Part shown: piece by piece, positions 15,635 to 23,067 of the stretch
Numbering within the stretch: the first letter of the stretch is position 1
How the letters are laid out: every line of letters starts with the position of its first letter
From: DAORHV01 sp964513925
Lineage (GTDB): Bacteria; Patescibacteriota; Gracilibacteria; Peribacterales; Peribacteraceae
Length of the DNA: 35,351 nt
Direction of reading: 5' to 3'
Assembly (NCBI GenBank): GCA_964513925.1
Contig: CAZENR010000013.1
Coordinates: 1-35,351, forward strand
The notes under the pieces: model-generated
Told to the model about the DNA's origin: nothing
The model's database searches: none
What the model saw: the letters and a program-made list of their open reading frames with translations, nothing else
Made by a program: the position numbers and the translations under genes

Positions 15635-16186
15635 ATGAAGCTCCAGCTCTCTTCTCGCGTGGCCACTGCGGCCGTAACGCTTGCCCTCCTTGGTTCGCAT
15701 ACGGCGGCACTTGCCGTCGATACTCCCGCAAACGTTTCGGATGCGGGATGGATGACGCTGCAGCAACTGTACTCCGAGGCACAAACCTCCGTGTTGTCTT
15801 CGCGCCTCAAGATGCATGCAGCTGCCGCCACCTACGTCACTCGCATCCGTCCGTTGGTTGCTAGGCAGCGCCGCATGACCAAGCGCGAAATGGATGCAAA
15901 CCGCTGGGCACGCCTGGTTATCCGCGCAAAAACCGTTGATGAGCGTCGCATCGCGTCGATCATCGAGCAGGAGAATGCCAAGCCGATCGCCGTTATGCAG
16001 GCCGAGACCATCCCCACTCGCGAGCGCATGGTACGGGCATTCGAAGCTAAGCTTCCAAACCAGTGCTCTGCCAAGCACACGCATGAGCGAGCCATCTGCT
16101 TGTACCAGCTGTCTCTTGCCAAACGCAGCGCTCCGGCAATTGTAGCTGCGGCAGGCTCCAAGCATGCTGCTGCATCCAAGCGCTAG
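15635..16186 (+). CDS. Exported hypothetical protein
   Basis: A 183-residue protein with a Sec signal peptide: MKLQLSSRVATAAVTLALLGSHTAALAVD, with cleavage likely after the second Ala-x-Ala (about residue 27). The mature part is helical and strongly basic, rich in Arg, Lys and Ala, with long runs such as RIRPLVARQRRMTKREMDANRW. Two Cys (in NQCSAKH and AICLYQ) could form one disulfide. The C-terminus is Ala/Lys/His-rich. I recognise no family. It has the best TATAAT promoter in the window after that of the kinase, so it may be well expressed; a basic secreted helical protein could bind nucleic acid or anionic surface polymer, but this is a guess. Confidence 0.75.
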   Translation: MKLQLSSRVATAAVTLALLGSHTAALAVDTPANVSDAGWMTLQQLYSEAQTSVLSSRLKMHAAAATYVTRIRPLVARQRRMTKREMDANRWARLVIRAKTVDERRIASIIEQENAKPIAVMQAETIPTRERMVRAFEAKLPNQCSAKHTHERAICLYQLSLAKRSAPAIVAAAGSKHAAASKR

Positions 16187-16227
16187 TGTAATCTGGGTGG
16201 ACGACTGCCTCGTGTCGGAGATTCTGC

Positions 16228-16233
16228 TACACT
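16228..16233 (+). promoter_or_regulatory. Extended -10 before the gene at 16240
   Basis: TGC-TACACT ends 6 bases before the GTG at 16240 (and 3 before GTG 16237), placing the transcript start at GTG 16240. It is the reason for choosing the second of two adjacent GTG codons. Confidence 0.45.
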
Positions 16234-16239
16234 ACCGTG

Positions 16240-16914
16240 GTGCCAAACCGCCTCGCTTTCGCACTGGTCCTCCTCTTATCCGCCTCTCTTGTTGGAATTG
16301 GTGGCGCGGATTTCTGGTTCAGAGAACGGCCAAGGCTTGCGCAACAACAGGAAGACGTCCTTCCGGAGGATGAGCTTCCAATCGCGGAAGACGGGGTGCC
16401 TAGTAGCGGCCAAGCATCTTCATCCATGGATGCGCTTTCATCCAGCAGCAGCTCGCGGCGCGCTGTAAAGAAAGGTCAATCTACCAAGAAGCGCCAAGCG
16501 CGCGGCGTCGACGCGGCATTCGGTGCACTGGGGCTTCAGCAGCAACAAACCCGCGAAATCAGCCTGCTGCATGTAACCAGTCCGACCAGCGTCGCCGTCA
16601 ACACCGTGGTACTCCTGCAGGAAAACGATCGCGCAATGCTCTTTGCGTGGCTCGATAGCAACGATGCCAAAACCATTTTTGCGACACTGAAAGAAAGTTT
16701 GCAGGCGACATTCTCTACACAAGTCCGCGATTTGGCGGACCAGACGCTCACCCCGCCCGACGGCGCGGTTACCGATGTTCTCTCCTTTATAGATCCAGCA
16801 TTGAGCAGTGAGAAAATCATCTTCGGACGCACGCGAACCCGCGTCTACGAAATCCACGTAGCGCGAGGCAAGGAAGAGCTGGCGACCAAATTGATCGCCG
16901 AACTTGCAAAGTAG
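16240..16914 (+). CDS. Membrane-anchored hypothetical protein
   Basis: A 224-residue protein with one N-terminal hydrophobic segment (about residues 4-24, LAFALVLLLSASLVGIGGA), which may be a signal anchor or signal peptide. A Ser/Gln/Glu-rich linker follows (about 30-95), including a run of serines, and then a compact C-terminal domain (about 100-224). That domain has ISLLHVTSPTSVAVNTVVLLQ, WLDSNDAKTIFATLKESLQATF and a final amphipathic helix VARGKEELATKLIAELAK. I do not recognise it. It sits just upstream of rplK, but rplK has its own promoter. GTG start, no Shine-Dalgarno. Likely faces outside the cytoplasmic membrane. Confidence 0.7.
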   Translation: MPNRLAFALVLLLSASLVGIGGADFWFRERPRLAQQQEDVLPEDELPIAEDGVPSSGQASSSMDALSSSSSSRRAVKKGQSTKKRQARGVDAAFGALGLQQQQTREISLLHVTSPTSVAVNTVVLLQENDRAMLFAWLDSNDAKTIFATLKESLQATFSTQVRDLADQTLTPPDGAVTDVLSFIDPALSSEKIIFGRTRTRVYEIHVARGKEELATKLIAELAK

Positions 16915-16931
16915 GAGGTAGAAAAGTCGGA

Positions 16932-16960
16932 TTGACAGGGTTTTGTCCTGCCACTACAGT
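16932..16960 (+). promoter_or_regulatory. rplK promoter
   Basis: A perfect -35 TTGACA (16932-16937), a 17-base spacer and TACAGT (16955-16960). The -10 ends only 9 bases before the rplK ATG, predicting a leader of about 2-3 bases, which is unusual for a ribosomal protein gene. Confidence 0.75.
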
Positions 16961-16969
16961 GGCGCGGCT

Positions 16970-17452
16970 ATGGCTAAGAAAGTTCTCAAAATCATCAAGA
17001 CGCAGGCAAAAGGCGGTCAAGCCAACCCGGCTCCCCCGCTGGGCCCAGTGCTGGGACAAGCTGGTATCAACATCCAGGAGTTCTGCACGAAGTTCAACGA
17101 CAAGACCAAGACCCGCATGGGTCAGCTGATTCCAGTGGAGATCACCCTCTTCGAGGATCGCTCCTTCACGTTCATCCTCAAGCAGCCCCCTGCCTCGTTC
17201 CTCATTCTCCAGAAGTTGAACAAGGAGAAGGGTAGCGGCACCCCGAACAAGGACAAGATCGGCAGCATTAAGTGGACCGATATCGTGGAAATTGCCAAGC
17301 AGAAGATGCCTGACATGAACACCACGAACGTAGAGTCCGCTGCACGCACTGTTGCCGGTACTGCCAAGAACATGGGCCTGCTCATCGACGGCATGCCGGA
17401 CATGGTCTTAAGCAAGCGCCGCCGCCAGGCAAAGGCCGCAAAGAAGAAGTAA
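16970..17452 (+). CDS. rplK: Ribosomal protein uL11
   Basis: A 160-residue large-subunit protein L11, which binds the GTPase-associated region of 23S rRNA and helps control elongation factors and stringent response. The N-terminal domain begins AKKVLKIIKTQAKGGQANPAPPLGPVLGQAGINI, a textbook L11 opening, with the family's proline-rich hinge; the C-terminal rRNA-binding domain has QKMPDMNTTNVESAARTVAGTAKNMGL. It is some 20 residues longer than usual because of a basic tail (LSKRRRQAKAAKKK). The start at ATG 16970 agrees with the family; the open frame to 16943 is in the promoter. It is not preceded by nusG, and rplA follows only after an inserted membrane protein gene. Confidence 0.97.
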   Translation: MAKKVLKIIKTQAKGGQANPAPPLGPVLGQAGINIQEFCTKFNDKTKTRMGQLIPVEITLFEDRSFTFILKQPPASFLILQKLNKEKGSGTPNKDKIGSIKWTDIVEIAKQKMPDMNTTNVESAARTVAGTAKNMGLLIDGMPDMVLSKRRRQAKAAKKK

Positions 17453-17453
17453 G

Positions 17454-17505
17454 GCTGACGCGGGATCACCGCATACTCTTTAGGAGGCGTCAGCAAGGCT
17501 TTTTT
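17454..17505 (+). terminator. Possible terminator after rplK
   Basis: GCTGACGC (17454-17461) and GCGTCAGC (17487-17494) form a perfect 8-bp stem around a 25-base loop; TTTTTT (17500-17505) comes five bases after the stem. The large loop and the gap before the T-run make it a weaker candidate than the others. Confidence 0.5.
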
Positions 17506-17564
17506 GCATTGTGACGACGCAAGAAGCGCTACTGTGTATCCCGACGTTCCCCAACACATCCCCT

Positions 17565-18119
17565 ATGAATCCCACGTTCTCCTTCGGGCTGTTTCAGCCG
17601 TCGGTCATGGTGACTGTTCCCGTGATCATTTTCCTGTCGCTGGCCCTGCTGTACATCCCGTCGATGATGGTGACCGGTGCGAAGCCGGAAGCCGTAGGCA
17701 AGGCTATCGCCTGCTACCTCATGAAGACCTTCGGCATGTTGCTCATGACGCTCAGCATGCTTCCCTTGCTGTACAACATCATCTCCAACACCCTGCCGCC
17801 CATGCCCACAGTATCGGCACTCCTGCTGGTGTTCTTGTTTGGTGCAGGTACCGTGGTGCATTTCAACCGGGTGGTGCACGAACTGGATGATGCATCCGTT
17901 GTAGTTGTGCGATCTGTGTTCGCTCACGGATTCGAAGTCATCGGCGCCATTGTCGCCCTGCTGTCTGCATTGTCCATTCTGCTTACGTTCCTCATTACCC
18001 AGACAGTCGAAGGATGGGAAATGTCGGCAACCGCCCTGCTGTTTGGCTTGCTGCTGTCACTCATGTTCTCGGTGCACATCAACGAGCGTAACAGGCGCTC
18101 GCGCAGCAAGAAGAAATAG
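17565..18119 (+). CDS. Membrane protein inserted between rplK and rplA
   Basis: A 184-residue protein with about five hydrophobic spans (roughly 15-35, 52-72, 80-100, 120-145, 152-170) and a very basic C-terminus (NERNRRSRSKKK), consistent with a cytoplasmic tail. Conserved-looking polar residues are few: HFNRVVHELDD in the loop after the third span stands out. I recognise no family. The ATG at 17565 follows a C-rich leader (cacatcccct) without Shine-Dalgarno; an in-frame GTG at 17511 lies right after the rplK terminator and was not used. It is bounded by terminators on both sides, so it is probably its own transcription unit despite lying between two ribosomal genes. Confidence 0.78.
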   Translation: MNPTFSFGLFQPSVMVTVPVIIFLSLALLYIPSMMVTGAKPEAVGKAIACYLMKTFGMLLMTLSMLPLLYNIISNTLPPMPTVSALLLVFLFGAGTVVHFNRVVHELDDASVVVVRSVFAHGFEVIGAIVALLSALSILLTFLITQTVEGWEMSATALLFGLLLSLMFSVHINERNRRSRSKKK

Positions 18120-18142
18120 TGCGCTTCATTCATCGATATCCA

Positions 18143-18168
18143 GGGAGGCTTCCGGCCTCCCTTTTTTT
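18143..18168 (+). terminator. Intrinsic terminator after the membrane protein
   Basis: GGGAGGC (18143-18149), loop TTCCG, GCCTCCC (18155-18161), followed directly by seven T. A classic rho-independent terminator. Confidence 0.9.
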
Positions 18169-18197
18169 GCTGTGCATAGCGCTTGCGCTGAGCGTAC

Positions 18198-18209
18198 TTT
18201 GCATGCAAA
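18198..18209. promoter_or_regulatory. Palindrome in the rplA upstream region
   Basis: TTTGCATGCAAA is a perfect 12-base palindrome between the upstream terminator and rplA, lying where the rplA promoter should be. It could be a repressor site or chance. A second short stem (GTCC/GGAC, about 18228-18242) follows. Confidence 0.3.
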
Positions 18210-18269
18210 ATAGTCCGGCTCGTGGCAGTCCGCTTTATGGACGTAATGACCACGTTCCCCACATCCCTT

Positions 18270-18965
18270 ATGGCAACTGCAAAAGTTGTTGTTCGCGGCG
18301 GCAAGAAGTACGCCGAGAAAAAGAAGCTCCTAACTAAGCCCGCATATGCGCTGGAGGAGGCTGTTACCTTGCTCACGCAGGTGAAAGCCGTCTCGTTCGA
18401 CGCGACTGCAGAGGCTCACTTCCGCATCGGCGCAGACATGTCCCAGGCCGACCAGCTGGTACGCGGCACGGTATCGCTGCCACATGGCACAGGTAAGAAG
18501 GTGCGCATTGCCGCATTCGTGACGCCCGACTTCGAGGAAGAGGCCAAGAAAGCAGGCGCCGACCATATCGGTGGCGCAGAGCTTATTAAGCGCATTGAAG
18601 GAGGCATGATGGATTTCGATATCACTGTGGCCATGCCGCAGCTGATGAAGGATATCGGTAAGCTGGCAAAGGTACTGGGTCCGAAGGGACTCATGCCCAG
18701 CCCGAAGTCCGGGACTGTGTCCGATAAGCCAGGCAAGATTATCGAGGAACTGAAGAAGGGCCGCATCGAATTCAAGATGGACAAGCAAGGCATCATCCAC
18801 TGCGTTTTCGGCAAGACATCCTTCGGAGAGAAAAAGTTACAGGAGAACTTGGCTGCCCTGGTCCAGGCAATCAAGGAGGCGCAGCCGGTCGCCATCAAGA
18901 CCAACTACATCGTGAGCTTGAGCATCAACCCAACCATGGGTCCGGGCATTAAGGTCGCACTGTAA
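18270..18965 (+). CDS. rplA: Ribosomal protein uL1
   Basis: A 231-residue L1, the mobile stalk protein at the E site of the large subunit, and in many bacteria the translational repressor of its own operon. Family features include KKYAEKKKLL at the N-terminus, FDATAEAHFRIGADMSQADQLVRGTVSLPHGTGK, the conserved KVLGPKGLMPSPKSGTVS block and the C-terminal NYIVSLSINPTMGPGIKV. The start at ATG 18270 matches the family; an in-frame GTG at 18222 would add 16 residues. The leader just before the ATG is C-rich (cacatccctt) with no Shine-Dalgarno. It is separated from rplK by an unrelated membrane gene and a strong terminator, so the usual rplKA coupling is lost. Confidence 0.97.
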   Translation: MATAKVVVRGGKKYAEKKKLLTKPAYALEEAVTLLTQVKAVSFDATAEAHFRIGADMSQADQLVRGTVSLPHGTGKKVRIAAFVTPDFEEEAKKAGADHIGGAELIKRIEGGMMDFDITVAMPQLMKDIGKLAKVLGPKGLMPSPKSGTVSDKPGKIIEELKKGRIEFKMDKQGIIHCVFGKTSFGEKKLQENLAALVQAIKEAQPVAIKTNYIVSLSINPTMGPGIKVAL

Positions 18966-18983
18966 TTGTAGCTAGAAGACAAC

Positions 18984-19014
18984 AAAAAGCCCGGGTCACC
19001 CCGGGCTTTTTTTT
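18984..19014 (+). terminator. Intrinsic terminator after rplA
   Basis: AGCCCGGG (18988-18995), loop TCAC and CCCGGGCT (19000-19007), preceded by A's that can pair with the eight-T tract (19007-19014). Strong rho-independent terminator. Confidence 0.93.
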
Positions 19015-19066
19015 GACTCCGCAATACTCACTACAATACTGACAACATTCATTACCCCTTCCGCCC

Positions 19067-19726
19067 GTGCCCAGTGAGTCCGTCGAACGAAAACTGGTTT
19101 TGCCCCCTGCAGGTGCTTCGGCCCTTCTGAAACAACTAAGAGGCGATACCCCTGGCGGAGCCGATCTTTCGGCCCGGGAAATCCTGGCATTCTGGGAAGA
19201 ACACGGCGCCGAGTTGTTGCCATTCATGGCTGACTTGAGCGAAGTGCGGGAAATGGAATTTTCCACTGGCCCGAGTGCCAAGGCCGAAAAACTGGCCGCA
19301 GGCAAAGCGGGAAATATTTTCGTACAACACGGCATCACCCTGGCATCGGGCAGAACAGAAGAGCAACTGAAAATAGCGTTATCTCACCGCAGTCCGGACC
19401 ATCACAAGGTCACGACCGGCGGATCTATCATGACTTCGGGCGACATCCGTAAGCCGGTACATCAGGCACTCAAGAAAGTACGCATTGAACCGGAATTGCA
19501 GCCAAGTGCATTTGAGCACCTCGGGCTTGGGCTTTCAGACCTGCAGCAAACCAGTGGCATACCGTATCTCTTCTTGGTCACCCGCGGACACCTTGAGCAA
19601 ACAATGAGCGTCACCTCGCAAGGCGATGACCGCGTCACGATGGTAAGCGCCGCAGAGGCCGAGCAAGCAATTCAAGGGAAAAAGCTTGAGCTTGCCGTGC
19701 TGCTGCGAATGCGCATGGGCTCTTAA
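19067..19726 (+). CDS. Hypothetical protein, 219 aa
   Basis: A soluble-looking 219-residue protein starting at GTG 19067 after a pyrimidine-rich leader without Shine-Dalgarno. TTGACT (19013-19018, inside the T-tract of the rplA terminator) and AATACT (19035-19040) could be its promoter with a 16-base spacer. The chain begins with acidic helices, contains HRSPDHHKVTTGGSIM in the middle (three His close together) and finishes with a beta-alpha pattern (PYLFLVTRGHLEQTM...LELAVLLRMRM). No signal peptide or TM. No family recognised. The stop overlaps the stop of the converging gene by 4 bases. Confidence 0.65.
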   Translation: MPSESVERKLVLPPAGASALLKQLRGDTPGGADLSAREILAFWEEHGAELLPFMADLSEVREMEFSTGPSAKAEKLAAGKAGNIFVQHGITLASGRTEEQLKIALSHRSPDHHKVTTGGSIMTSGDIRKPVHQALKKVRIEPELQPSAFEHLGLGLSDLQQTSGIPYLFLVTRGHLEQTMSVTSQGDDRVTMVSAAEAEQAIQGKKLELAVLLRMRMGS

Positions 19727-20121
19727 GCCGCCGATTCACGCCAAATTCTGGGAAACCCGGCCTGGGTTACCTGCTCCGGAGTCATGGAAGCGTCGATGTT
19801 CCGACGCACGCCCTGAACGGTGCCTTCGACGCGCTGCTCCGCAAAACGTGGCAGTAGCAAATCTGCCGGATCCGACTGAAGCAAGTGCAGGAGCTGCAAC
19901 GCCTCGTCGTCGGACAGGGTTCGCAAGTGCCATGCCATGTCCCACCGCGACTTGAATACACGCGGAAAGTATTCGGGGCGCCCCATACCTTGGAACATAA
20001 CAGCGTCTTTGTACTCCTCGAATCGACGCTCAAATTCCTGGCTGAGCAGGTACAGCATTTGCGGGTTACGAAACGGAAGAACGTGCTGCTCGTGCTCCTG
20101 AGGTGCGGAAGAAGGCATCAT
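19723..20121 (-). CDS. Hypothetical protein downstream of dus
   Basis: A 132-residue soluble protein rich in Arg, Glu, Leu and Pro, apparently all-helical (MLYLLSQEFERRFEEYKDAV; WDMAWHLRTLSDDEALQLLHLLQ). The C-terminal half (NIDASMTPEQVTQAGFPRIWRESAA) is more compact. No motif recognised. It starts 1 base after the dus stop, so it is almost certainly co-transcribed with dus. Two adjacent ATG codons begin the frame and no Shine-Dalgarno precedes them. Confidence 0.68.
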   Translation of the reverse strand: MMPSSAPQEHEQHVLPFRNPQMLYLLSQEFERRFEEYKDAVMFQGMGRPEYFPRVFKSRWDMAWHLRTLSDDEALQLLHLLQSDPADLLLPRFAEQRVEGTVQGVRRNIDASMTPEQVTQAGFPRIWRESAA

Positions 20122-20122
20122 A

Positions 20123-21121
20123 TTAAAAAACGGAAAGTGCGGTTTTCAATTCCGAGAAATTCTCGATCTGCAGCAGTTTTGTACGCAACTCTCGCGCGCC
20201 ATCAAACCCCTTCACGTAACTGCTTAAGTGGCGACGCATTTCCAGCACCCCCCTTCTCTCGCCCTTTATCCTCACTGCAAGTTCGCAATGCTCCAGAATG
20301 AATGGGATTTTCTCGCTAAACGAAGCGCGCTTGGCATGCTCATCGGCAGTACCTGCATTTTTGGCGGCACTGGCTGCACGCCATGCGGATGGATTGCGAA
20401 ACGCAGCAGCTATATCCCGCATGAGCCAGGGGTTACCGAACGTACCGCGTCCCACCATCACGCCGTCCAAATTCCCCAGCTTCTCCAGCGCATCTTCCAC
20501 GGATGCAATATCGCCATTGCCGATCACCGGGACATTCACCGCTTTCTTCAGCTCGTAGATCGGCTCCCAGTCGGCGGCACCAGTGAATTTATCGCAGTAT
20601 CTGCGTCCGTGAATTGCAAGCGCTTTAGCGCCGGCATCCACAAGCTTCTGACAAAACGGAATAAGTGATTCCTTGGTATTCCAACCAAGTCGAGTCTTCA
20701 CGCTTACGGGAATTCGCACAGCGCTTGCAGCTGCATGTACCAGCTCCGCAGCCAATTCCGGCTTTTGCATCAACGCACTGCCGTAGCACGAAGAAACGAT
20801 TTTGGCGGCCGGACAGCCCATGTTGATATCGATGCCATCGGCACCCATTTGCTCTATCACTTTGCATGCCTTCAGAAAATGATCGGGCTTGGAGCCGAAC
20901 ACCTGCACAATGAACGGCCGCTCGATACCTGCATCGAAAGACAGCATCTTCAACGTTCGCTCAGCACCATACACGATTGCATCTGTGGACAGGAACTCGG
21001 TATAGACCACCGTCTCGGGTGCGACACGCTTGATGAGCTGGCGATACGAAGCATCTGTCACGCCGGCCATGGGTGCCAGTGCCACGATCGGCTTGCCAGT
21101 GGTTTGCCAGGCGAATGCCAT
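20123..21121 (-). CDS. dus: tRNA-dihydrouridine synthase
   Basis: A 332-residue flavoenzyme that reduces uridines in tRNA loops to dihydrouridine. The FMN-binding TIM barrel begins IVALAPMAGVTDASYRQLI; the catalytic cysteine is Cys103 in INMGCPAAKIV; VSVKTRLGW and ALAIHGRRYCDKFTGAADW carry the conserved Lys and His; VIGNGDIAS and GVMVGRGTFGNPW form the phosphate-binding end. The C-terminal helical domain follows (about 250-332). It is closest in look to DusB/NifR3. The ATG at 21121 is the natural start; TAGTAT on the minus strand (21132-21137) ends 10 bases before it, with ATGACG 17 bases further up as a possible -35. Confidence 0.95.
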   Translation of the reverse strand: MAFAWQTTGKPIVALAPMAGVTDASYRQLIKRVAPETVVYTEFLSTDAIVYGAERTLKMLSFDAGIERPFIVQVFGSKPDHFLKACKVIEQMGADGIDINMGCPAAKIVSSCYGSALMQKPELAAELVHAAASAVRIPVSVKTRLGWNTKESLIPFCQKLVDAGAKALAIHGRRYCDKFTGAADWEPIYELKKAVNVPVIGNGDIASVEDALEKLGNLDGVMVGRGTFGNPWLMRDIAAAFRNPSAWRAASAAKNAGTADEHAKRASFSEKIPFILEHCELAVRIKGERRGVLEMRRHLSSYVKGFDGARELRTKLLQIENFSELKTALSVF

Positions 21122-21292
21122 AGTAGATCACATACTACTACGTAATCCGTGTCACGTCATGAGTATGTCGTGCGTCAAGGACTGTAAAAGTGAAAGCTGT
21201 GTCATATTCAGCACAAAGCACAAGCCCAGATGGCTGCCAGAAGGCATGAAATGCATATAAAGCGATTTACGGACTGCCATGAACCGGAGATA

Positions 21293-21640
21293 ATGCAGCC
21301 CGTGCTCAACTTCCTGCTTTCGATCATCGCGGTTCCGCTGGCCTACGCGGCTCCTGCAGGCATCAATCCCCCACCCACGTGTAATTTCCAATTGGGAATA
21401 ACTGGCTTTTTCTGTATCCGCGATTACATCAGCGTAGTGACCGAGGTGGTTATCGGCTTCTGTGCGTCTATTTGTCTCATTCGCATCATTATCGCCGGCT
21501 TTAAGTACATGCTTGGTCCGGCAACTGGTGACAGTTCGGATGGCGCCAAGAAAGACATCATCAACGCCATCTTGGGGCTTGCCGTATGTTTGCTGACATA
21601 CATCATCATCGAAACCGTCGTCGTTTACGTAACCGGCTAG
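21293..21640 (+). CDS. TrbC/VirB2-like pilin-family protein
   Basis: A 115-residue protein with a signal-peptide-like N-terminus (MQPVLNFLLSIIAVPLAYAAP, cleavage near Ala-x-Ala) and two further hydrophobic helices: VVTEVVIGFCASICLIRIIIAGFKYMLG and DIINAILGLAVCLLTYIIIETVVVYV, joined by a polar loop GPATGDSSDGAKK. This two-helix arrangement with a short charged loop is that of VirB2/TrbC pilins and the related small proteins linked to type IV secretion in CPR genomes. Three Cys occur near the N-terminus and one in each helix. An in-frame ATG at 21251 would add 14 residues before the signal, so I prefer 21293. It is followed after 4 bases by the AI-2E gene, probably in one operon. Confidence 0.65.
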   Translation: MQPVLNFLLSIIAVPLAYAAPAGINPPPTCNFQLGITGFFCIRDYISVVTEVVIGFCASICLIRIIIAGFKYMLGPATGDSSDGAKKDIINAILGLAVCLLTYIIIETVVVYVTG

Positions 21641-21644
21641 CACT

Positions 21645-22916
21645 ATGAGCAAGCAATCCAAGCGCCACGAGTCGTTCAAGTCCTTCCAGATTCTGAGCAC
21701 CAAAGCCCAGAAGCTGTGGGCTACGGCACGTACGCGGGTGAAGCAATCGCAAGCAGCACGCAAGCGCACGCACGATGACTTGTCTCAAGAAACTGGCTCA
21801 AGCGAAACCGTCATCATCGACATCAAGCCCAAGACCATAGCGTATGCAACCACGACCATACTCGCCGTGCTGCTAGGGGCATGGGCGCTGTGGTCGCTGC
21901 ACGACGTACTGCTCATTCTGGTGCTGTCGTTCTTCCTCTCTATCGTCATCGACTCCAGCGTGCGCTTCTTTGAGAGAATGCGCATCCCGCGCAGTATCGC
22001 CGTCATCTTGGTCTACGTCATCTTCCTCTCGCTCGCGGTCTTCCTTGTCATCTCCCTCATTCCCATCGTCGCCAACGAAGTGCAGAACTTCGCCCGATTC
22101 CTGAACAACCGTGTGGACGCATTCCTGGCCAACCAGGAAATCACGCTGCCATTCCTCTCCGAGGCAATCAACCTCAAGCTTACAACGCTGCTCCAGGAAG
22201 CATTGCGAGATTTGGAAATCAAAGACCAAGCCAGCACGCTCTTCCGCTTCGGCCAAGATCTATCCACCGCAGCGCAAAGTTGGCTTAGTTATGCCATCGG
22301 CATCGCTGGGTCTGTCTTCAATTTCATCGCCAGCTTCATCCTTATCCTCATTCTCACGTTCTTCATTCAAATGGAACGCGAGGGCATCGTGGACTACTTC
22401 CGCTTCCTACTGCCACACAGCTACCGCAATTACTACGACAACAAGTCCGAGGCCATTTACCATAAGATGTCGCAGTGGTTCCAAGGGCAAATCATCCTGT
22501 GTCTCTCCATCGGCATTCTCACCTTCATCGCACTGACGATTCTGGGGATGCCCTACGCGCTCACCCTGGCGCTGCTTGCCGGATTTACGGAATTCATTCC
22601 GGTTGCCGGGCCCCTTATTGCAGCAATTCCTGCCGTATTCATCGCGTTGACGCAGGCAGGAATCGTATGGGCGCTGGTCATTGCGCTGGTGTACTACGTC
22701 ATCCAAACCTGTGAGAACAACCTACTGGTCCCGCTCATCATGAAACACGCAGTGGGCCTTTCACCCATTGTCATTATGCTGGCAATGTTGATCGGCATCA
22801 GCTTCCCAACAGTGCTGCATCCTATTCTCGGAATCATTCTCGCCGTGCCGCTAACAACAGTCGTCAGCATTTTCCTGGCCGATCTGCGGGAATTCCGCCG
22901 AAAGCAAGAAAGGTAA
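21645..22916 (+). CDS. AI-2E family transporter (UPF0118/PerM-like)
   Basis: A 423-residue permease of the AI-2E (TqsA/YdiK/PerM) family; members are proposed exporters of autoinducer-2 or ion/proton antiporters, and the substrate here is unknown. After a basic 55-residue cytoplasmic N-terminus come about eight spans. Visible family blocks are LLGAWALWSLHDVLLILVLSFFLSIVIDSSVRFFERMRIPRSIAVILVYV, the central amphipathic region, and the signature LAGFTEFIPVAGPLIAAIPAVFIAL with the late NLLVPLIMKHAVGLSPIVIMLAMLIG. The long N-terminal tail is an addition relative to typical members. It starts 4 bases after the VirB2-like gene. Confidence 0.93.
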   Translation: MSKQSKRHESFKSFQILSTKAQKLWATARTRVKQSQAARKRTHDDLSQETGSSETVIIDIKPKTIAYATTTILAVLLGAWALWSLHDVLLILVLSFFLSIVIDSSVRFFERMRIPRSIAVILVYVIFLSLAVFLVISLIPIVANEVQNFARFLNNRVDAFLANQEITLPFLSEAINLKLTTLLQEALRDLEIKDQASTLFRFGQDLSTAAQSWLSYAIGIAGSVFNFIASFILILILTFFIQMEREGIVDYFRFLLPHSYRNYYDNKSEAIYHKMSQWFQGQIILCLSIGILTFIALTILGMPYALTLALLAGFTEFIPVAGPLIAAIPAVFIALTQAGIVWALVIALVYYVIQTCENNLLVPLIMKHAVGLSPIVIMLAMLIGISFPTVLHPILGIILAVPLTTVVSIFLADLREFRRKQER

Positions 22917-23023
22917 AGAAATATGGACTTCCGATCACCAGGAAGGAACCCTTATTTTTTGCAATGGTACTTGCTATGCAGAAAAGGCTTTCACTGGTAC
23001 AGTTTCACGATACTACAGAGTAT

Positions 23024-23050
23024 CTAGCACTCCACACCAGAGAGTGCTAA
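23024..23050. promoter_or_regulatory. CIRCE operator (HrcA binding site) upstream of clpC
   Basis: CTAGCACTC (23024-23032), nine bases, GAGTGCTAA (23042-23050). This matches the CIRCE consensus TTAGCACTC-N9-GAGTGCTAA at 17 of 18 arm positions with exact spacing. It ends 17 bases before the clpC ATG. TTTCAC (about 22990) and TACTAC (about 23012) may be the promoter, which would put the operator at the transcript start. HrcA would repress clpC until heat or misfolded protein titrates GroEL. Confidence 0.92.
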
Positions 23051-23067
23051 CTTCTCTCCCCTCATCT

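Noticed and set aside
21159..21260. A 33-codon frame with four cysteines between dus and the VirB2-like gene.
   Set aside because: Too short to judge, no clear promoter or SD, and no recognised family. It overlaps the region where the VirB2-like promoter should lie. Worth a conservation check only.
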